NCBI RefSeq assembly: GCF_016552165.1 | Contig: NZ_JACVDA010000004.1 | Location: forward strand, 32,050-96,049 | DNA from: Parvimonas parva | Lineage (GTDB): Bacteria; Bacillota; Clostridia; Tissierellales; Peptoniphilaceae | Direction of reading: 5' to 3' | Length of the DNA stretch: 64,000 nt | Shown: piece after piece, positions 1 through 8,648 of the stretch | How the letters are laid out: each line of letters opens with the position of its first letter | Position numbering within the stretch: position 1 is the first letter of the stretch | Position numbers and translations under genes: made by a program | Notes under the pieces: model-generated | Database searches by the model: none | Seen by the model: only the letters and a program-made list of their open reading frames with translations | Told to the model about the DNA's origin: nothing

Positions 1-90
1 GAAATTATATTTATTATACTATAAATGCAAAATCATTTAAATTATTTATAATTGTACATTTGTAAATGATGTGATACCAAGAGTACAAAA

Positions 91-125
91 AAAGAGAGAT
101 TTTTTATGAAAAATTGTCTCTCTTT
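91..125 (-). terminator. Intrinsic terminator of metal-uptake operon
   Basis: A 9-bp perfect stem (AAAGAGAGA at 91-99 with TCTCTCTTT at 117-125) is flanked by A-runs and T-runs on both sides. It lies about 85 bases downstream of the last gene of the metal transporter operon and could stop transcription from either side. Confidence 0.75.
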
Positions 126-210
126 TAATTTTTTATTAAATTTTTGAAATAATCACTTCACAAATTTAAATAAAGATAAATGATAATCAAAAGTTTATTC
201 TATCTCTATT

Positions 211-1320
211 TTACTTCATCCATTCATCAAATTTATTCAAGGTTTTTTCTCTGCCCATATCTGTAACTTTTATAATATCATTTTCTATATAGGCAAGTTT
301 TTTATTTATAATACTCTTTAAAACTTTTTCAAATTTATTTTTTGCATAACACAAATGCTCATTTATTTTTACAACATTACACTCGATGTCAGCTCTTTCA
401 GTATTTTCATGATTTATAATATGAAGCATCATTGTAACCTCTGCAAATTCAGTTCTTTTTCTACTTTCATTTACAATCTTTCTTATAATTCCGTTTCTCG
501 GCTCAAATATGAATACCAAGAAAAAGATTATTCCATTTACAACGGCTATTGTTCCGGCGATTGAAAGGTCGTAAATATATGCACAGTAAAATCCCAACAC
601 ACTACTTAAAACTCCGACAAATACACTTATAACTATCATCTTCTTTAAATCGTGAGTCAAAAGATATGCACAAGCAGACGGCACAACCATATATGAAATT
701 ACAAGAATTGAACCAACGGCGTTAAAAGCACCAACTGTTGTAATTGAAACTAAACTCATCAAAGCGTAATAGATAACGACAGGTGCAAAGCCTGAAATCA
801 AACTCAAATTTTTATCGAATGTAGAAATTTTTAATTCTTTAAAGAAAACTCCAATAAAAATTAAATCTATTAAAAATATTACTGCCATAACAAAAATAAC
901 TTTTGAGCCCTCATATCCAAAAAATTCTATTCTTGGAATTACAGAGAAAGCAACTTCTCCGACCAAAACGGAGTCAATACACAAATGTACTCCTCTTAAA
1001 AATTTTGAAATTATTATTATCGCAATACTAAATAAAAAAGGAAATACAAGTCCGATTGATGCATCTTCGTGTAAAGTTGTCTTTTGGTTTATGAGTTCCG
1101 TTAAAAATACCGTAAGTATTCCAACAAGTCCTGCTCCAACAATCAATAAAGGACTTGTTAAATCTTTTGTAATGAAAAATGCAATTACAATTCCAAGCAA
1201 AATTGTATGTGTTATGGAATCTATCATCATTGACATTTTTCTAAGAATCAAAAATGGTCCAAGCAATGAGCAAGCAGCTGAAACTAAACTAACAGCTATT
1301 AAAATTTCTAATTGTCGCAT
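211..1320 (-). CDS. Metal ABC transporter permease with C-terminal DtxR-like winged helix
   Basis: Integral-membrane subunit of a manganese/zinc/iron-type ABC importer (ABC-3 family, TroC/TroD/MntB/ZnuB class). Residues about 5-280 are a chain of hydrophobic segments typical of the family, which normally ends near 270-300 residues. This protein has 369. The extra C-terminal 70 residues are soluble and resemble the winged-helix part of DtxR/MntR metalloregulators, including an 'IIKVTDMGRE' stretch typical of the wing. The ATG at 1320 has a GGAGGG box and overlaps the upstream permease gene by 13 bases, so the two are translationally coupled. Permease identity is secure. Regulatory use of the tail is inference; it may simply sense metal or gate the channel. 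Substrate metal is not determinable here. Confidence 0.9.
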   Translation of the reverse strand: MRQLEILIAVSLVSAACSLLGPFLILRKMSMMIDSITHTILLGIVIAFFITKDLTSPLLIVGAGLVGILTVFLTELINQKTTLHEDASIGLVFPFLFSIAIIIISKFLRGVHLCIDSVLVGEVAFSVIPRIEFFGYEGSKVIFVMAVIFLIDLIFIGVFFKELKISTFDKNLSLISGFAPVVIYYALMSLVSITTVGAFNAVGSILVISYMVVPSACAYLLTHDLKKMIVISVFVGVLSSVLGFYCAYIYDLSIAGTIAVVNGIIFFLVFIFEPRNGIIRKIVNESRKRTEFAEVTMMLHIINHENTERADIECNVVKINEHLCYAKNKFEKVLKSIINKKLAYIENDIIKVTDMGREKTLNKFDEWMK

Positions 1321-2201
1321 TTAGTCCCTCCTTGCATTGTTCTCTTTTTAACAAACAAAATCCCTTTTTTCGGCGAAAATAATATACTGAAAAATACAAT
1401 TATACTTGCAACTATCGTTATGACAGGTCCGGTTGACAAGCCTTTGTAGTACATACTTATAAATGAACCGACTATTCCTGAAAACGCGCCGAAAATTCCT
1501 GATAAAATCATCATAATATTAAATTTGTCAGTCCATTGTCTTGCTGCAACCGGTGGTGCAATAAGCATTGTACTCATAAGAATTACTCCAACTGATTGAA
1601 TTCCCATTACAATGGAAATAACGAGTAAAACTATTAAAATTCCAGTCATTATATTTATCGAAAAGCCTTTTGTTTGTGCAAATTCAGGGTCGAATGAATA
1701 TAACTTCAACTCTTTCCAGAATAATAAAATTACAAATAAAACTAAAATAATTATTCCAATTAAAAAATAAATATCCTTTTTTAAAAATGCAGCAGCTTGA
1801 CCGAATATGAATTTATCGAGACCTGCTTGATTTGTATTTGCTTTTCTTTGAATAAGTGCAAGCAGTACAACACCAAGTCCAAAAAATGTTGACAAAACTA
1901 TTGCCAATGCGCTATCAAACTTTACTTTTGACTTCAAATCTATTCCAAAAATGAGAAGTGCCGATACAACTCCGGCAATAAATGCTCCTAAAAGTAAAAA
2001 TTCTAAATTTTTAATTCCAAGCACCATAAAGGCAATACAAACTCCCGGAAGTGTTGAATGGCTAATTGCATCACAAATAAGCCCTTGTTTCTTTACCGTA
2101 ACATAAACTCCCATAACTCCACTTAAAAGCCCCAAAAGTCCGGAGCCTATTGTAATCATCAAAAAAGTATAGTCCGTAAGTAAATCTAAAATTCCATTCA
2201 T
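1308..2201 (-). CDS. Metal ABC transporter permease (ABC-3 family)
   Basis: Second membrane subunit of the same importer, 297 residues, the normal length for the family. About eight hydrophobic segments are visible, with the family's conserved cytoplasmic loop near the middle and a Gly/Pro-rich 'LIAPPVAAR' segment around residue 215. It starts 2 bases upstream of the end of the ATPase gene region and overlaps the following permease by 13 bases, as expected for an obligatory membrane heterodimer. The closest functional analogues are TroC/ZnuB/MntC proteins that move Mn, Zn or Fe. The choice of metal cannot be read from this subunit. Confidence 0.9.
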   Translation of the reverse strand: MNGILDLLTDYTFLMITIGSGLLGLLSGVMGVYVTVKKQGLICDAISHSTLPGVCIAFMVLGIKNLEFLLLGAFIAGVVSALLIFGIDLKSKVKFDSALAIVLSTFFGLGVVLLALIQRKANTNQAGLDKFIFGQAAAFLKKDIYFLIGIIILVLFVILLFWKELKLYSFDPEFAQTKGFSINIMTGILIVLLVISIVMGIQSVGVILMSTMLIAPPVAARQWTDKFNIMMILSGIFGAFSGIVGSFISMYYKGLSTGPVITIVASIIVFFSILFSPKKGILFVKKRTMQGGTKCDN

Positions 2202-2203
2202 AT

Positions 2204-2914
2204 CTACACCCTGTAAGCCTTATTTATATTTTCTTCTATAAAAACGTCCTTGACTGAGCCTGATGCAACAACTAATTTATTTAAAAGTACAACATCATCA
2301 AAATATTCTTCAACTGTTCGTAAATCGTGATGAACAACTACGATAGTCTTTCCTGAATCTCTAAGCTCTTTTAAAATTTTCATAATTTCTTTTTCAGTCT
2401 TGGCATCAACACCCTTTAAAGGCTCGTCAAGAAAATAAATTTCGCTGTCTTGAACCAATGCTCTTGACAAGAAAACTCTTTGTTGTTGTCCTCCTGAAAG
2501 GTCGCTTATTTGTCTGTCAACATATTCTTCCATACCAAGTTTTTTTAAAGCCTCTAAAGATAATTCTTTCTCTTTCTTTCCGGCTCTTTTTATCCAACCG
2601 AGTTTTCCGTAAGTTCCCATCATAACAACGTCCAGTACATCGGTTGGAAAGTCCCAATCCACAGACTCACTCTGTGGTACGTAGGAAATATTTTTTCTAA
2701 ATTCCTTATAAGTTTTATCGAAAAATAAAATTTTTCCTGATGAAATAGGAATCAAATTTAACATCGCCTTTAACAAAGTCGATTTACCGGCACCATTCGG
2801 ACCTAAAATCGCAGTAAGTTTGCCTTTTTTAATATCCAAATCAACGTCCCAAACAACAGGTTTTGAATAATAGGCAATAGTTAAATCTTCAACCTTTACA
2901 GCTATATCGTTCAT
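2204..2914 (-). CDS. Metal ABC transporter ATP-binding protein
   Basis: Cytoplasmic ATPase that powers the importer, 236 residues. Walker A 'GPNGAGKST' lies near residue 38, signature 'LSGGQQQR' near 140, Walker B 'IYFLDEP' near 160 and the switch histidine in 'VVHHDL' near 195. All catalytic residues are present. Start ATG at 2914 with a GGAGG-type ribosome binding site 9 bases upstream. It sits between the binding lipoprotein and the two permeases, in the usual order A-B-C-D. A 10-bp stem-loop (2933-2976) separates it from the lipoprotein gene and may set a lower level for the ATPase and permeases than for the binding protein. Confidence 0.93.
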   Translation of the reverse strand: MNDIAVKVEDLTIAYYSKPVVWDVDLDIKKGKLTAILGPNGAGKSTLLKAMLNLIPISSGKILFFDKTYKEFRKNISYVPQSESVDWDFPTDVLDVVMMGTYGKLGWIKRAGKKEKELSLEALKKLGMEEYVDRQISDLSGGQQQRVFLSRALVQDSEIYFLDEPLKGVDAKTEKEIMKILKELRDSGKTIVVVHHDLRTVEEYFDDVVLLNKLVVASGSVKDVFIEENINKAYRV

Positions 2915-2932
2915 TTTTTTCCTCCAAAATAC

Positions 2933-2976
2933 AAAAATCTCCCACTACAATAAGTATATATAATTAGGAGATTTTT
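2933..2976 (-). terminator. Stem-loop between binding-protein and ATPase genes (possible attenuator)
   Basis: AAAAATCTCC (2933-2942) pairs perfectly with GGAGATTTTT (2967-2976) around a 24-base AT-rich loop. It lies in the 70-base gap of the operon. The arm itself supplies a run of five U residues. Partial termination or 3'-end protection of the lipoprotein mRNA would be typical. Inference from structure only. Confidence 0.5.
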
Positions 2977-2984
2977 TTCAAGTA

Positions 2985-3947
2985 TTATTTTAAAGCATTA
3001 ACTATAGTATCAATATTATATTTAAACATTGAGATATAAGTATTTTCTTTTGTATTATCATCTCCCAATGAGTCGGAATATAATTCTCCACCTATTTTTA
3101 CATTATGACCTTTAGCTTTACAAGATTCAACTAAAGATTCAATTGTTTTCTTAGGAACTGAAGATTCAACAAAAACTGCTTTTATTTTTGTTTTAACTAA
3201 AAAATCTGAAAGTTTCTTTATATCAGCTGCACTTGCTTCTGATTCTGTACTAATTCCTTGAATTGCTTCTACTCTAAAACCGAATTCCTTTGCAAAATAG
3301 TTAAAAGCGTCATGAGCAGTAACTAAAACTCTTTGATTTTCCGGTAACTCTTTAACTTTTTTATTTATATAAGCAGAAAGTTCATCAAGTTCTTTTTCAT
3401 ATTTTGCAAGATTTTTATCAATCTCAGCAGATTTTGAGCTATCAGTTTTCTTTAAACCTTCAGCAACATTCTTTGCGGCAACTTTCCAGTTTTTAATACT
3501 GAACCACATATGAGGGTCGTTTGGACCTGCACCTTCTTCTTCCCAAGGAAGTAAATCTTCTTTTGGAATATTGTTAGCGGCAGTTACAACATTTTTATTT
3601 TGTTTTTCCAGACCTTGTAAAACTTCTCCCATTTGACCTTCCAAATGTAATCCGTTTACAACAACAACATCAGCCTTTTCAAGTTTTTCAACATCTCCAG
3701 CAGTCGGTTTGTATAAATGAGGGTCAACCCCCGCTTTCATCATTCCTTCAACTTCAAAATTATCTCCACCTATTTGCTTTACCAAGTCTGTAAGCATTGT
3801 ACTTGTAGCAATAACTTTTTTCTTTTCAGCCTTTTGCTCAGTTTTCTTTTCTTCCTTTTTCATTTTATCGTCAGCTTTCTTTGTACAAGCTCCCAAAACT
3901 CCTACTGAAAGCACTAACGCAAGTAATAAAATAAATTTATTTTTCAT
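2985..3947 (-). CDS. Metal-binding lipoprotein of ABC transporter (TroA/MntA/ZnuA family)
   Basis: Extracellular substrate-binding protein, 320 residues from the ATG at 3947. This start has an AGGAGG box 5 bases upstream; the reading frame is open further upstream but runs through the promoter. Residues 1-21 form a lipoprotein signal ending in 'LGAC' (lipid-modified Cys21), followed by a Lys/Glu-rich linker. Family landmarks are 'VDPHLYKPT', 'GPNDPHMW', 'VTAHDAF' and 'YSDSLG', which supply the His/His/Glu/Asp metal ligands of cluster A-I binding proteins. There is no His-rich loop of the ZnuA type, so Mn or Fe is somewhat favoured, but Zn cannot be excluded. Confidence 0.92.
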   Translation of the reverse strand: MKNKFILLLALVLSVGVLGACTKKADDKMKKEEKKTEQKAEKKKVIATSTMLTDLVKQIGGDNFEVEGMMKAGVDPHLYKPTAGDVEKLEKADVVVVNGLHLEGQMGEVLQGLEKQNKNVVTAANNIPKEDLLPWEEEGAGPNDPHMWFSIKNWKVAAKNVAEGLKKTDSSKSAEIDKNLAKYEKELDELSAYINKKVKELPENQRVLVTAHDAFNYFAKEFGFRVEAIQGISTESEASAADIKKLSDFLVKTKIKAVFVESSVPKKTIESLVESCKAKGHNVKIGGELYSDSLGDDNTKENTYISMFKYNIDTIVNALK

Positions 3948-3999
3948 ACTTTTCCTCCTAAATTTTTCTTGAAGAATATTTATTTTTCTCTCCTTATAT

Positions 4000-4028
4000 A
4001 TATTACCATATTTTTTAAATAATATCAA
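4000..4028 (-). promoter_or_regulatory. Sigma-70-type promoter of the metal-uptake operon
   Basis: On the minus strand TTGATA (4028-4023), 17 bases, then TAATAT (4005-4000). It lies 53 bases upstream of the lipoprotein start codon. Confidence 0.65.
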
Positions 4029-4036
4029 TTATTATT
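4018..4036. promoter_or_regulatory. 19-bp inverted-repeat operator over the -35 box
   Basis: AATAATA (4018-4024), five bases, TATTATT (4030-4036): a 7-5-7 palindrome covering the -35 hexamer. Size and position match a dimeric metalloregulator site of the Fur/MntR/Zur kind. Which regulator binds is inference. Confidence 0.45.
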
Positions 4037-4183
4037 ACTTATTTTTATAAAAATATTTTTCACTTGATAAAATATTAATTTTTCAACATTTTATAATTAC
4101 AGATTATAATTTTTTGTACAATAAACACCCTTACACGATGCTTTGCATCGAGTGGATAACTTAGAACCTTGTTATTTCATAAC

Positions 4184-4206
4184 AAAAAAAGCACTCTTTC
4201 GAGTGC
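4184..4206 (-). terminator. Intrinsic terminator after lemA
   Basis: GCACTC (4191-4196), TTTC loop, GAGTGC (4201-4206), followed on the minus strand by seven U residues, 6 bases past the LemA stop codon. Two further small hairpins (CGATGC/GCATCG at 4137-4151 and TTGTTAT/ATAACAA nearby) fill the gap to the next operon. Confidence 0.85.
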
Positions 4207-4212
4207 CTTTTA

Positions 4213-4758
4213 CTAATCCCAACTTGGTGGATTTGTTTTTGTTTCTGTATTTTTGAAATATTCGTATTCAGTAAAGCCCATCATTCTTGAAATTAAAACC
4301 AATGGGAATACTAACATTGTCCTGTTAAATTTAGTAACAGTATCATTGTAAACCATTCTTGAATTTTTAACATCTTGTTCATAAGAGTCAATTTTATCCA
4401 TTGTATTTAAATACAATGTATTGGCTTTTAATTCCGGATAATTTTCAACAACTACTGCAAGTCTTGAAAGAGCTTGTGTAAACATATTGTTATCAGCCTC
4501 AATATCTTTTACTGTACTGTTACTGTTTACGCCACCTCTTTGTGCAATTACATTTTTCAATGTTTCTGATTCATGTTCAGAATACTTTTTAGTTGCATCA
4601 ATCAAAGATTTTAAAGCGTCCCATCTTGATTCAACATTTGCTGCAATTTGTCCCATTGCATTCTTAACCATTTCTCTTAGTCTTATAAGTTTATTATATC
4701 CTGCTATAATCCAAAGTACTAAAAGAACTACAATCCCTAAAATTATATACAATATCAT
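4213..4758 (-). CDS. lemA: LemA family protein
   Basis: Small membrane-anchored protein of 181 residues. An N-terminal hydrophobic segment (residues about 1-18) is followed by a helical domain with the family blocks 'NKLIRLREMVKNA', 'QIAANVESRWD' and a C-terminal 'FPLVLISRMMGF' stretch; the rest lies outside or along the membrane as a helical bundle. Function is not known precisely in bacteria. LemA genes are repeatedly paired with a DUF2207 or TPM-domain membrane protein, and here the DUF2207 gene is immediately upstream (20-base gap). It is the last gene of the gltX-DUF2207-lemA unit, closed by a strong terminator. Confidence 0.9.
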   Translation of the reverse strand: MILYIILGIVVLLVLWIIAGYNKLIRLREMVKNAMGQIAANVESRWDALKSLIDATKKYSEHESETLKNVIAQRGGVNSNSTVKDIEADNNMFTQALSRLAVVVENYPELKANTLYLNTMDKIDSYEQDVKNSRMVYNDTVTKFNRTMLVFPLVLISRMMGFTEYEYFKNTETKTNPPSWD

Positions 4759-4778
4759 TGTACATTCCTCCTTTTATA

Positions 4779-6485
4779 TTATCTAGTGCCACCACCGGAG
4801 CCTCCACCAAAAGAGCCTCTACCTCCACCTCTGCTGGAGAAACCTCCTCCACCACTTGATGAACTTGCAACAGCAGTTGAATAAGCATCTACAAATGTAT
4901 TTGAGAATACTGATGAATATATCATCGCAGTATGTAACGAATTTACATCGACATCATATTCTTCCAAAACTTCCGGTGCTAATTTCTTTAATTGTTTTTG
5001 AACTTCCTCTGCAACATCAAAAAGTGTCGCATAAATTAATAAATCTTTCCAAACTTTTATTTCTGAAACTTCTCTTTCACTTAAAAGAGTAAAATCTTTC
5101 AAATAATTATAGTAACCAACTAAATTTTTAGTAAACTCTTTACCATTTTCGTTATATTCCAACAAAATTTTTCCGTTATCTTTTTTACTTAAAAAACCAT
5201 TTTGTATTAAAAAGGCTTTAGAATTTTTGTCAAAAACTCCAGTTACTCTTTTAAATTCACTTCTATTTTTCTCTTTAGATAAATACTTTTTAAATTCATT
5301 TTGTTGTAAAATTCTGTCCTCACTTGACGCAACTTCAACCATATCAAATAAACTTTTTTCATTTTCATCTTCAAAATTATATTTTATATGGTCATTTATC
5401 TTCAAAGACATAGTTTCTTTTTTAAATATAAATCCCGTTTCTTCAGTTATAGGAATCAAAAGTTTATCTTGTATCCATTTTAAGAAATAGGCCCTTATCA
5501 TAGACTTATCAGAATCAAACTTTGCACTATCCAAAACCATTGATAAGTTTTTCCATTCATTAGTTGGCAAACTTCTATAATATTCACCCTTTAAATCGCC
5601 TTTTTTATATCCACCTTTAATTCTTTTACTTTTAAAAGAACCTCTTAAAAGTGGTATAATTGCTAAAATATATAACAATTTATATAACTTCTTAAAACTG
5701 AAGGCACTTTGTTTTGTAGTTTTTTTATATTGTGAGCCTTTAAAAGCCATATCTTTATAATATGAAAAGTCTTTATTTATTTTTTCTCCAGAAATTATTT
5801 CCCCTTTATTTAACTGAGTTAAAATAGTTACATAGTTTGAACTTCTAAGACCTTCTAAAGTTTTAAAAACTATTTTACCATCAATAAATTCAATTTTACC
5901 TTTATTACCAAAAGCCCAAATTTTAGAATTTGTATTGTCAAATTTTCCGTCTTCCTTTGAAATACTAACGCTAACTTTTTGTGGAGGAGCAGATAAGCTG
6001 TCATTTACAAATTTCCAGAAAATCATATCTGAATCATTTAACAATTTTACAAAATTTGTAACTTTATATCTTAAAACAAAAGTATTTCTTTTATATTCTC
6101 CAAAGCCGAAACAAAGTTCATAACCATTTGAAGTTTTAACAACTCCAGACTTTTTCGCCTTTTGTGCTCTACTTGCTTTTGTATTCCAACCAAACCCTAG
6201 TGATTCATACTGAATTTCTTTTCCATTTAAAATTTCTGAAACTTTAAAATCTTTAATTTCACTTTTTCCTAAATTTTCAATCGGAATATAGTATTCAGTT
6301 CCCTTAGTTGGCTTGAAATCCATAATACTTTCAATATCTGCACTACCGTCTTTATTAATTTTTACATTTATTTTATTTTCATAAAAATCATCTGCAAAAG
6401 CATTTGAAAGTGGTATCGCTAAGATACTAATCAGTATAAAAGAAAATACAAAAAACTTTTTTACGAAATTTCTAAAATTTTTCAT
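4779..6485 (-). CDS. DUF2207 domain membrane protein
   Basis: 568-residue predicted surface/membrane protein. Residues 1-31 are a cleavable signal peptide ('LSNAFA' cleavage region). Residues about 32-240 form the extracellular DUF2207 domain. One hydrophobic segment near 270-286 leads into a cytoplasmic part, and the C terminus ends in a Ser/Gly-rich tail ('SSRGGGRGSFGGGSGGG'), a hallmark of this family and its TPM-domain relatives. The next gene is lemA, its usual partner, so the two probably form a membrane complex. The start is 6 bases after the gltX stop codon, so it depends on gltX transcription. Biochemical role unknown. Confidence 0.88.
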   Translation of the reverse strand: MKNFRNFVKKFFVFSFILISILAIPLSNAFADDFYENKINVKINKDGSADIESIMDFKPTKGTEYYIPIENLGKSEIKDFKVSEILNGKEIQYESLGFGWNTKASRAQKAKKSGVVKTSNGYELCFGFGEYKRNTFVLRYKVTNFVKLLNDSDMIFWKFVNDSLSAPPQKVSVSISKEDGKFDNTNSKIWAFGNKGKIEFIDGKIVFKTLEGLRSSNYVTILTQLNKGEIISGEKINKDFSYYKDMAFKGSQYKKTTKQSAFSFKKLYKLLYILAIIPLLRGSFKSKRIKGGYKKGDLKGEYYRSLPTNEWKNLSMVLDSAKFDSDKSMIRAYFLKWIQDKLLIPITEETGFIFKKETMSLKINDHIKYNFEDENEKSLFDMVEVASSEDRILQQNEFKKYLSKEKNRSEFKRVTGVFDKNSKAFLIQNGFLSKKDNGKILLEYNENGKEFTKNLVGYYNYLKDFTLLSEREVSEIKVWKDLLIYATLFDVAEEVQKQLKKLAPEVLEEYDVDVNSLHTAMIYSSVFSNTFVDAYSTAVASSSSGGGGFSSRGGGRGSFGGGSGGGTR

Positions 6486-6491
6486 AAAAAC

Positions 6492-7940
6492 CTACCCTAA
6501 TCTTCTTAAAACCTCTTCTTTACCTAAAATTTCCAAAATATTTGAAAGTTCAGGACCATGAACTTGACCTGTAAGCAATGCTCTAACAGGCATATATAAA
6601 TCTTTCCCTTTAAATCCTGATGCTTTTTGAATTTTTTTCATAAAGCCTTTAGCAACTTCATCATCAATTTCTTCAATTTGAGATAATTCTTCTCTGATTT
6701 TTTCTTTCAAAATTTCTATATGAGCAACATTTCTCATTTCCACAGCATCTTGTTCAACTTCAACATCTTCAAATAAAAATCTTGATTGTTCAACTATTTG
6801 TGGAAGTCTTGAAATAGATTCTTGGAAAGTCTTTGTGATAAGAAGAAGTCTTTGTTCACAAACATCTTCCTTAACAAAACCTGCATCAACTAAATATGGT
6901 TTAACAAGTTTAGCAAGTTCTGAAATTTCCATTTTTCTAATGTATTGAGCGTTAACCCAATCAAGTTTGTCAACATCGAAAACTCCACCGGATTTTGAAA
7001 CTCTTTCAAAAGAGAATTGTTCAACCATTTCTTCTAAAGATAAAATTTCTTCATTACTTTCAGGACTCCAACCAACAAGCGCAAGATAATTTATAAGTGC
7101 CTCAGGTAAATAACCCTTTAATCTGAAATCTTCAACAGATGCATCGTCATTTCTCTTAGATAATTTTTTACCACTCTTATTTAAAACTGTTGGTAAATGA
7201 ACGAAAGTCGGTTTTTCAAAACCTAATGCCTCATATAGATAAATATGTTTAGGAGTTGATGAAATCCATTCATCTCCTCTAACAATATGAGTAATTCCCA
7301 TTAAATGGTCATCAATAACAACTGCAAAATGATAAGTTGGAAAACCGTCAGCTTTGATTAAAACTTGGTCGTCCATATCATTTGTATTTATTGTGATTTT
7401 TCCTTTGATAACATCTTCAAAAACTATATCTCTATTTTCAGGTAACTTTAATCTAATTACATAACTTTCTCCATTTGCAATTCTCTTTTTAGCATCTTCA
7501 ATGCTAATTCCCTTGCAAAGTCCGTCATATCTTGGAATCTTTCCGTCAGCTTTTTGTTGATTCTTTATATCGTCAAGTCTTTCCTTACTACAGAAACAAT
7601 AATAAGCATATCCTTTTTCTATAAGTTCTTCTGCATATTTATTATAAATTCCTTTTTCAACTCTGTCAGATTGAATGTAAGGACCACATTCTCCAACTTC
7701 AGTAATCTTATCGTTTTCGTCTAAGCAAACTCCTTCGTCAGCCTCAACGCCTGACCACTTAAGCTCATGAATTAAATTTTCAATAGCTCCTTCAACATAT
7801 CTTGTTCTGTCTGTATCTTCAATTCTAAGTAAAAATTTTCCACCTTTTTGTTTAGCATATAAATAATTATAAAGTGCAGTTCTAAGTCCTCCTATATGTA
7901 AATATCCTGTTGGACTTGGTGCAAAACGTAATCTAACCAT
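6492..7940 (-). CDS. gltX: Glutamyl-tRNA synthetase
   Basis: Class I aminoacyl-tRNA synthetase, 482 residues, charging tRNA-Glu (and possibly tRNA-Gln, where a GatCAB amidotransferase exists). HIGH-type motif 'PSPTGYLHIGG' at residues 8-18, KMSKS-type 'KLSKR' near 257, and the GluRS signatures 'RIEDTDR' and 'GFPTYHFA'. Length and layout are typical: Rossmann catalytic domain, then an alpha-helical anticodon-binding domain. The ATG at 7940 has an AGGAGG box, and a very good promoter sits at 7981-8009. It heads a transcript with the DUF2207 and LemA genes. Confidence 0.97.
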   Translation of the reverse strand: MVRLRFAPSPTGYLHIGGLRTALYNYLYAKQKGGKFLLRIEDTDRTRYVEGAIENLIHELKWSGVEADEGVCLDENDKITEVGECGPYIQSDRVEKGIYNKYAEELIEKGYAYYCFCSKERLDDIKNQQKADGKIPRYDGLCKGISIEDAKKRIANGESYVIRLKLPENRDIVFEDVIKGKITINTNDMDDQVLIKADGFPTYHFAVVIDDHLMGITHIVRGDEWISSTPKHIYLYEALGFEKPTFVHLPTVLNKSGKKLSKRNDDASVEDFRLKGYLPEALINYLALVGWSPESNEEILSLEEMVEQFSFERVSKSGGVFDVDKLDWVNAQYIRKMEISELAKLVKPYLVDAGFVKEDVCEQRLLLITKTFQESISRLPQIVEQSRFLFEDVEVEQDAVEMRNVAHIEILKEKIREELSQIEEIDDEVAKGFMKKIQKASGFKGKDLYMPVRALLTGQVHGPELSNILEILGKEEVLRRLG

Positions 7941-7980
7941 TTTCTTTTCCTCCTAAAATAATGAATATAATCTCAAGATA

Positions 7981-8009
7981 ATTATATATCAATTATATTA
8001 ATTTGTAAA
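7981..8009 (-). promoter_or_regulatory. Promoter of gltX operon
   Basis: Minus strand TTTACA (8009-8004), 17 bases, TATAAT (7986-7981), 41 bases before the gltX start. The rest of the 7941-8230 gap is AT-rich with no convincing gene; no T-box structure was recognised. Confidence 0.8.
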
Positions 8010-8230
8010 GGTTTTTAACAAAAAATCAAGCTCAAATGCATACATAAAAACCATAAATCTGTAACGATTACATTTTATACTTGCAATTCGTTAAAATATT
8101 AATTCTATTTATATATAATACATTATTAATATAATAAAAATAACTCTTTACTCTACTCTTTCTAAAACAAATAGGCACAATTTTACATATTGCAAATAAA
8201 ATATTACATCTATTCTTATTAAATTTCAAT

Positions 8231-8590
8231 TTATTTAACATTTGAAACATCCCCCATCAAATTAGCTATATGATGAGGAATCATAGAAACTTGCATTGAC
8301 ATTTCAACATGATAATTTTTATCTATACATTCATCCCAATACTCAAGATGCTTTTTATCTATCCACGAATCAGACTCTTCCACTCTTATTCCATTTTCTC
8401 CCTGAATTGAATACCAATAAAGATACTCTTCATTATCACATTTTTCTCGAAAAATAGTTTCTACATACATTTTCTCTCCGTCCAAAGTAAGTAATACTTC
8501 CTCCATATTTTCATTTAAAAAATTCATCCACTTATCTACTACTTCCGACTTCCCTTTTCTGACACGAAATCGTGATAATTCTATATTCAT
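8231..8590 (-). CDS. DUF6176 family protein
   Basis: Small soluble protein of 119 residues that I match to the DUF6176 family: N-terminal 'IELSRFRVRKGK', 'EKMYVETIFRE' in the middle, 'YLYWYSIQG' and C-terminal 'PHHIANLMG'. Function unknown; the fold is probably a ferredoxin-like small barrel, but that is inference. The ATG at 8590 is chosen because AGGAGGAAAG lies just upstream; a TTG four codons earlier has no ribosome binding site. It is transcribed in the same direction as the type I restriction genes, 58 bases after hsdR, and may be read from that operon or its own promoter. Confidence 0.75.
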   Translation of the reverse strand: MNIELSRFRVRKGKSEVVDKWMNFLNENMEEVLLTLDGEKMYVETIFREKCDNEEYLYWYSIQGENGIRVEESDSWIDKKHLEYWDECIDKNYHVEMSMQVSMIPHHIANLMGDVSNVK

Positions 8591-8648
8591 ACTTTCCTCC
8601 AAAAATAGTACTTTTTTTATATTTTACTTTCTAAAAATTTACAATATT

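Noticed and set aside
4137..4190. Two small hairpins between lemA and the metal operon as a REP-like repeat
   Set aside because: Only single copies seen in the window; simple terminator-associated structures explain them.
8068..8250. 60-codon frame on the minus strand after the DUF6176 gene
   Set aside because: Overlaps the DUF6176 gene, no ribosome binding site, composition of random AT-rich DNA (many Asn, Ile, Lys) and no recognisable protein feature.
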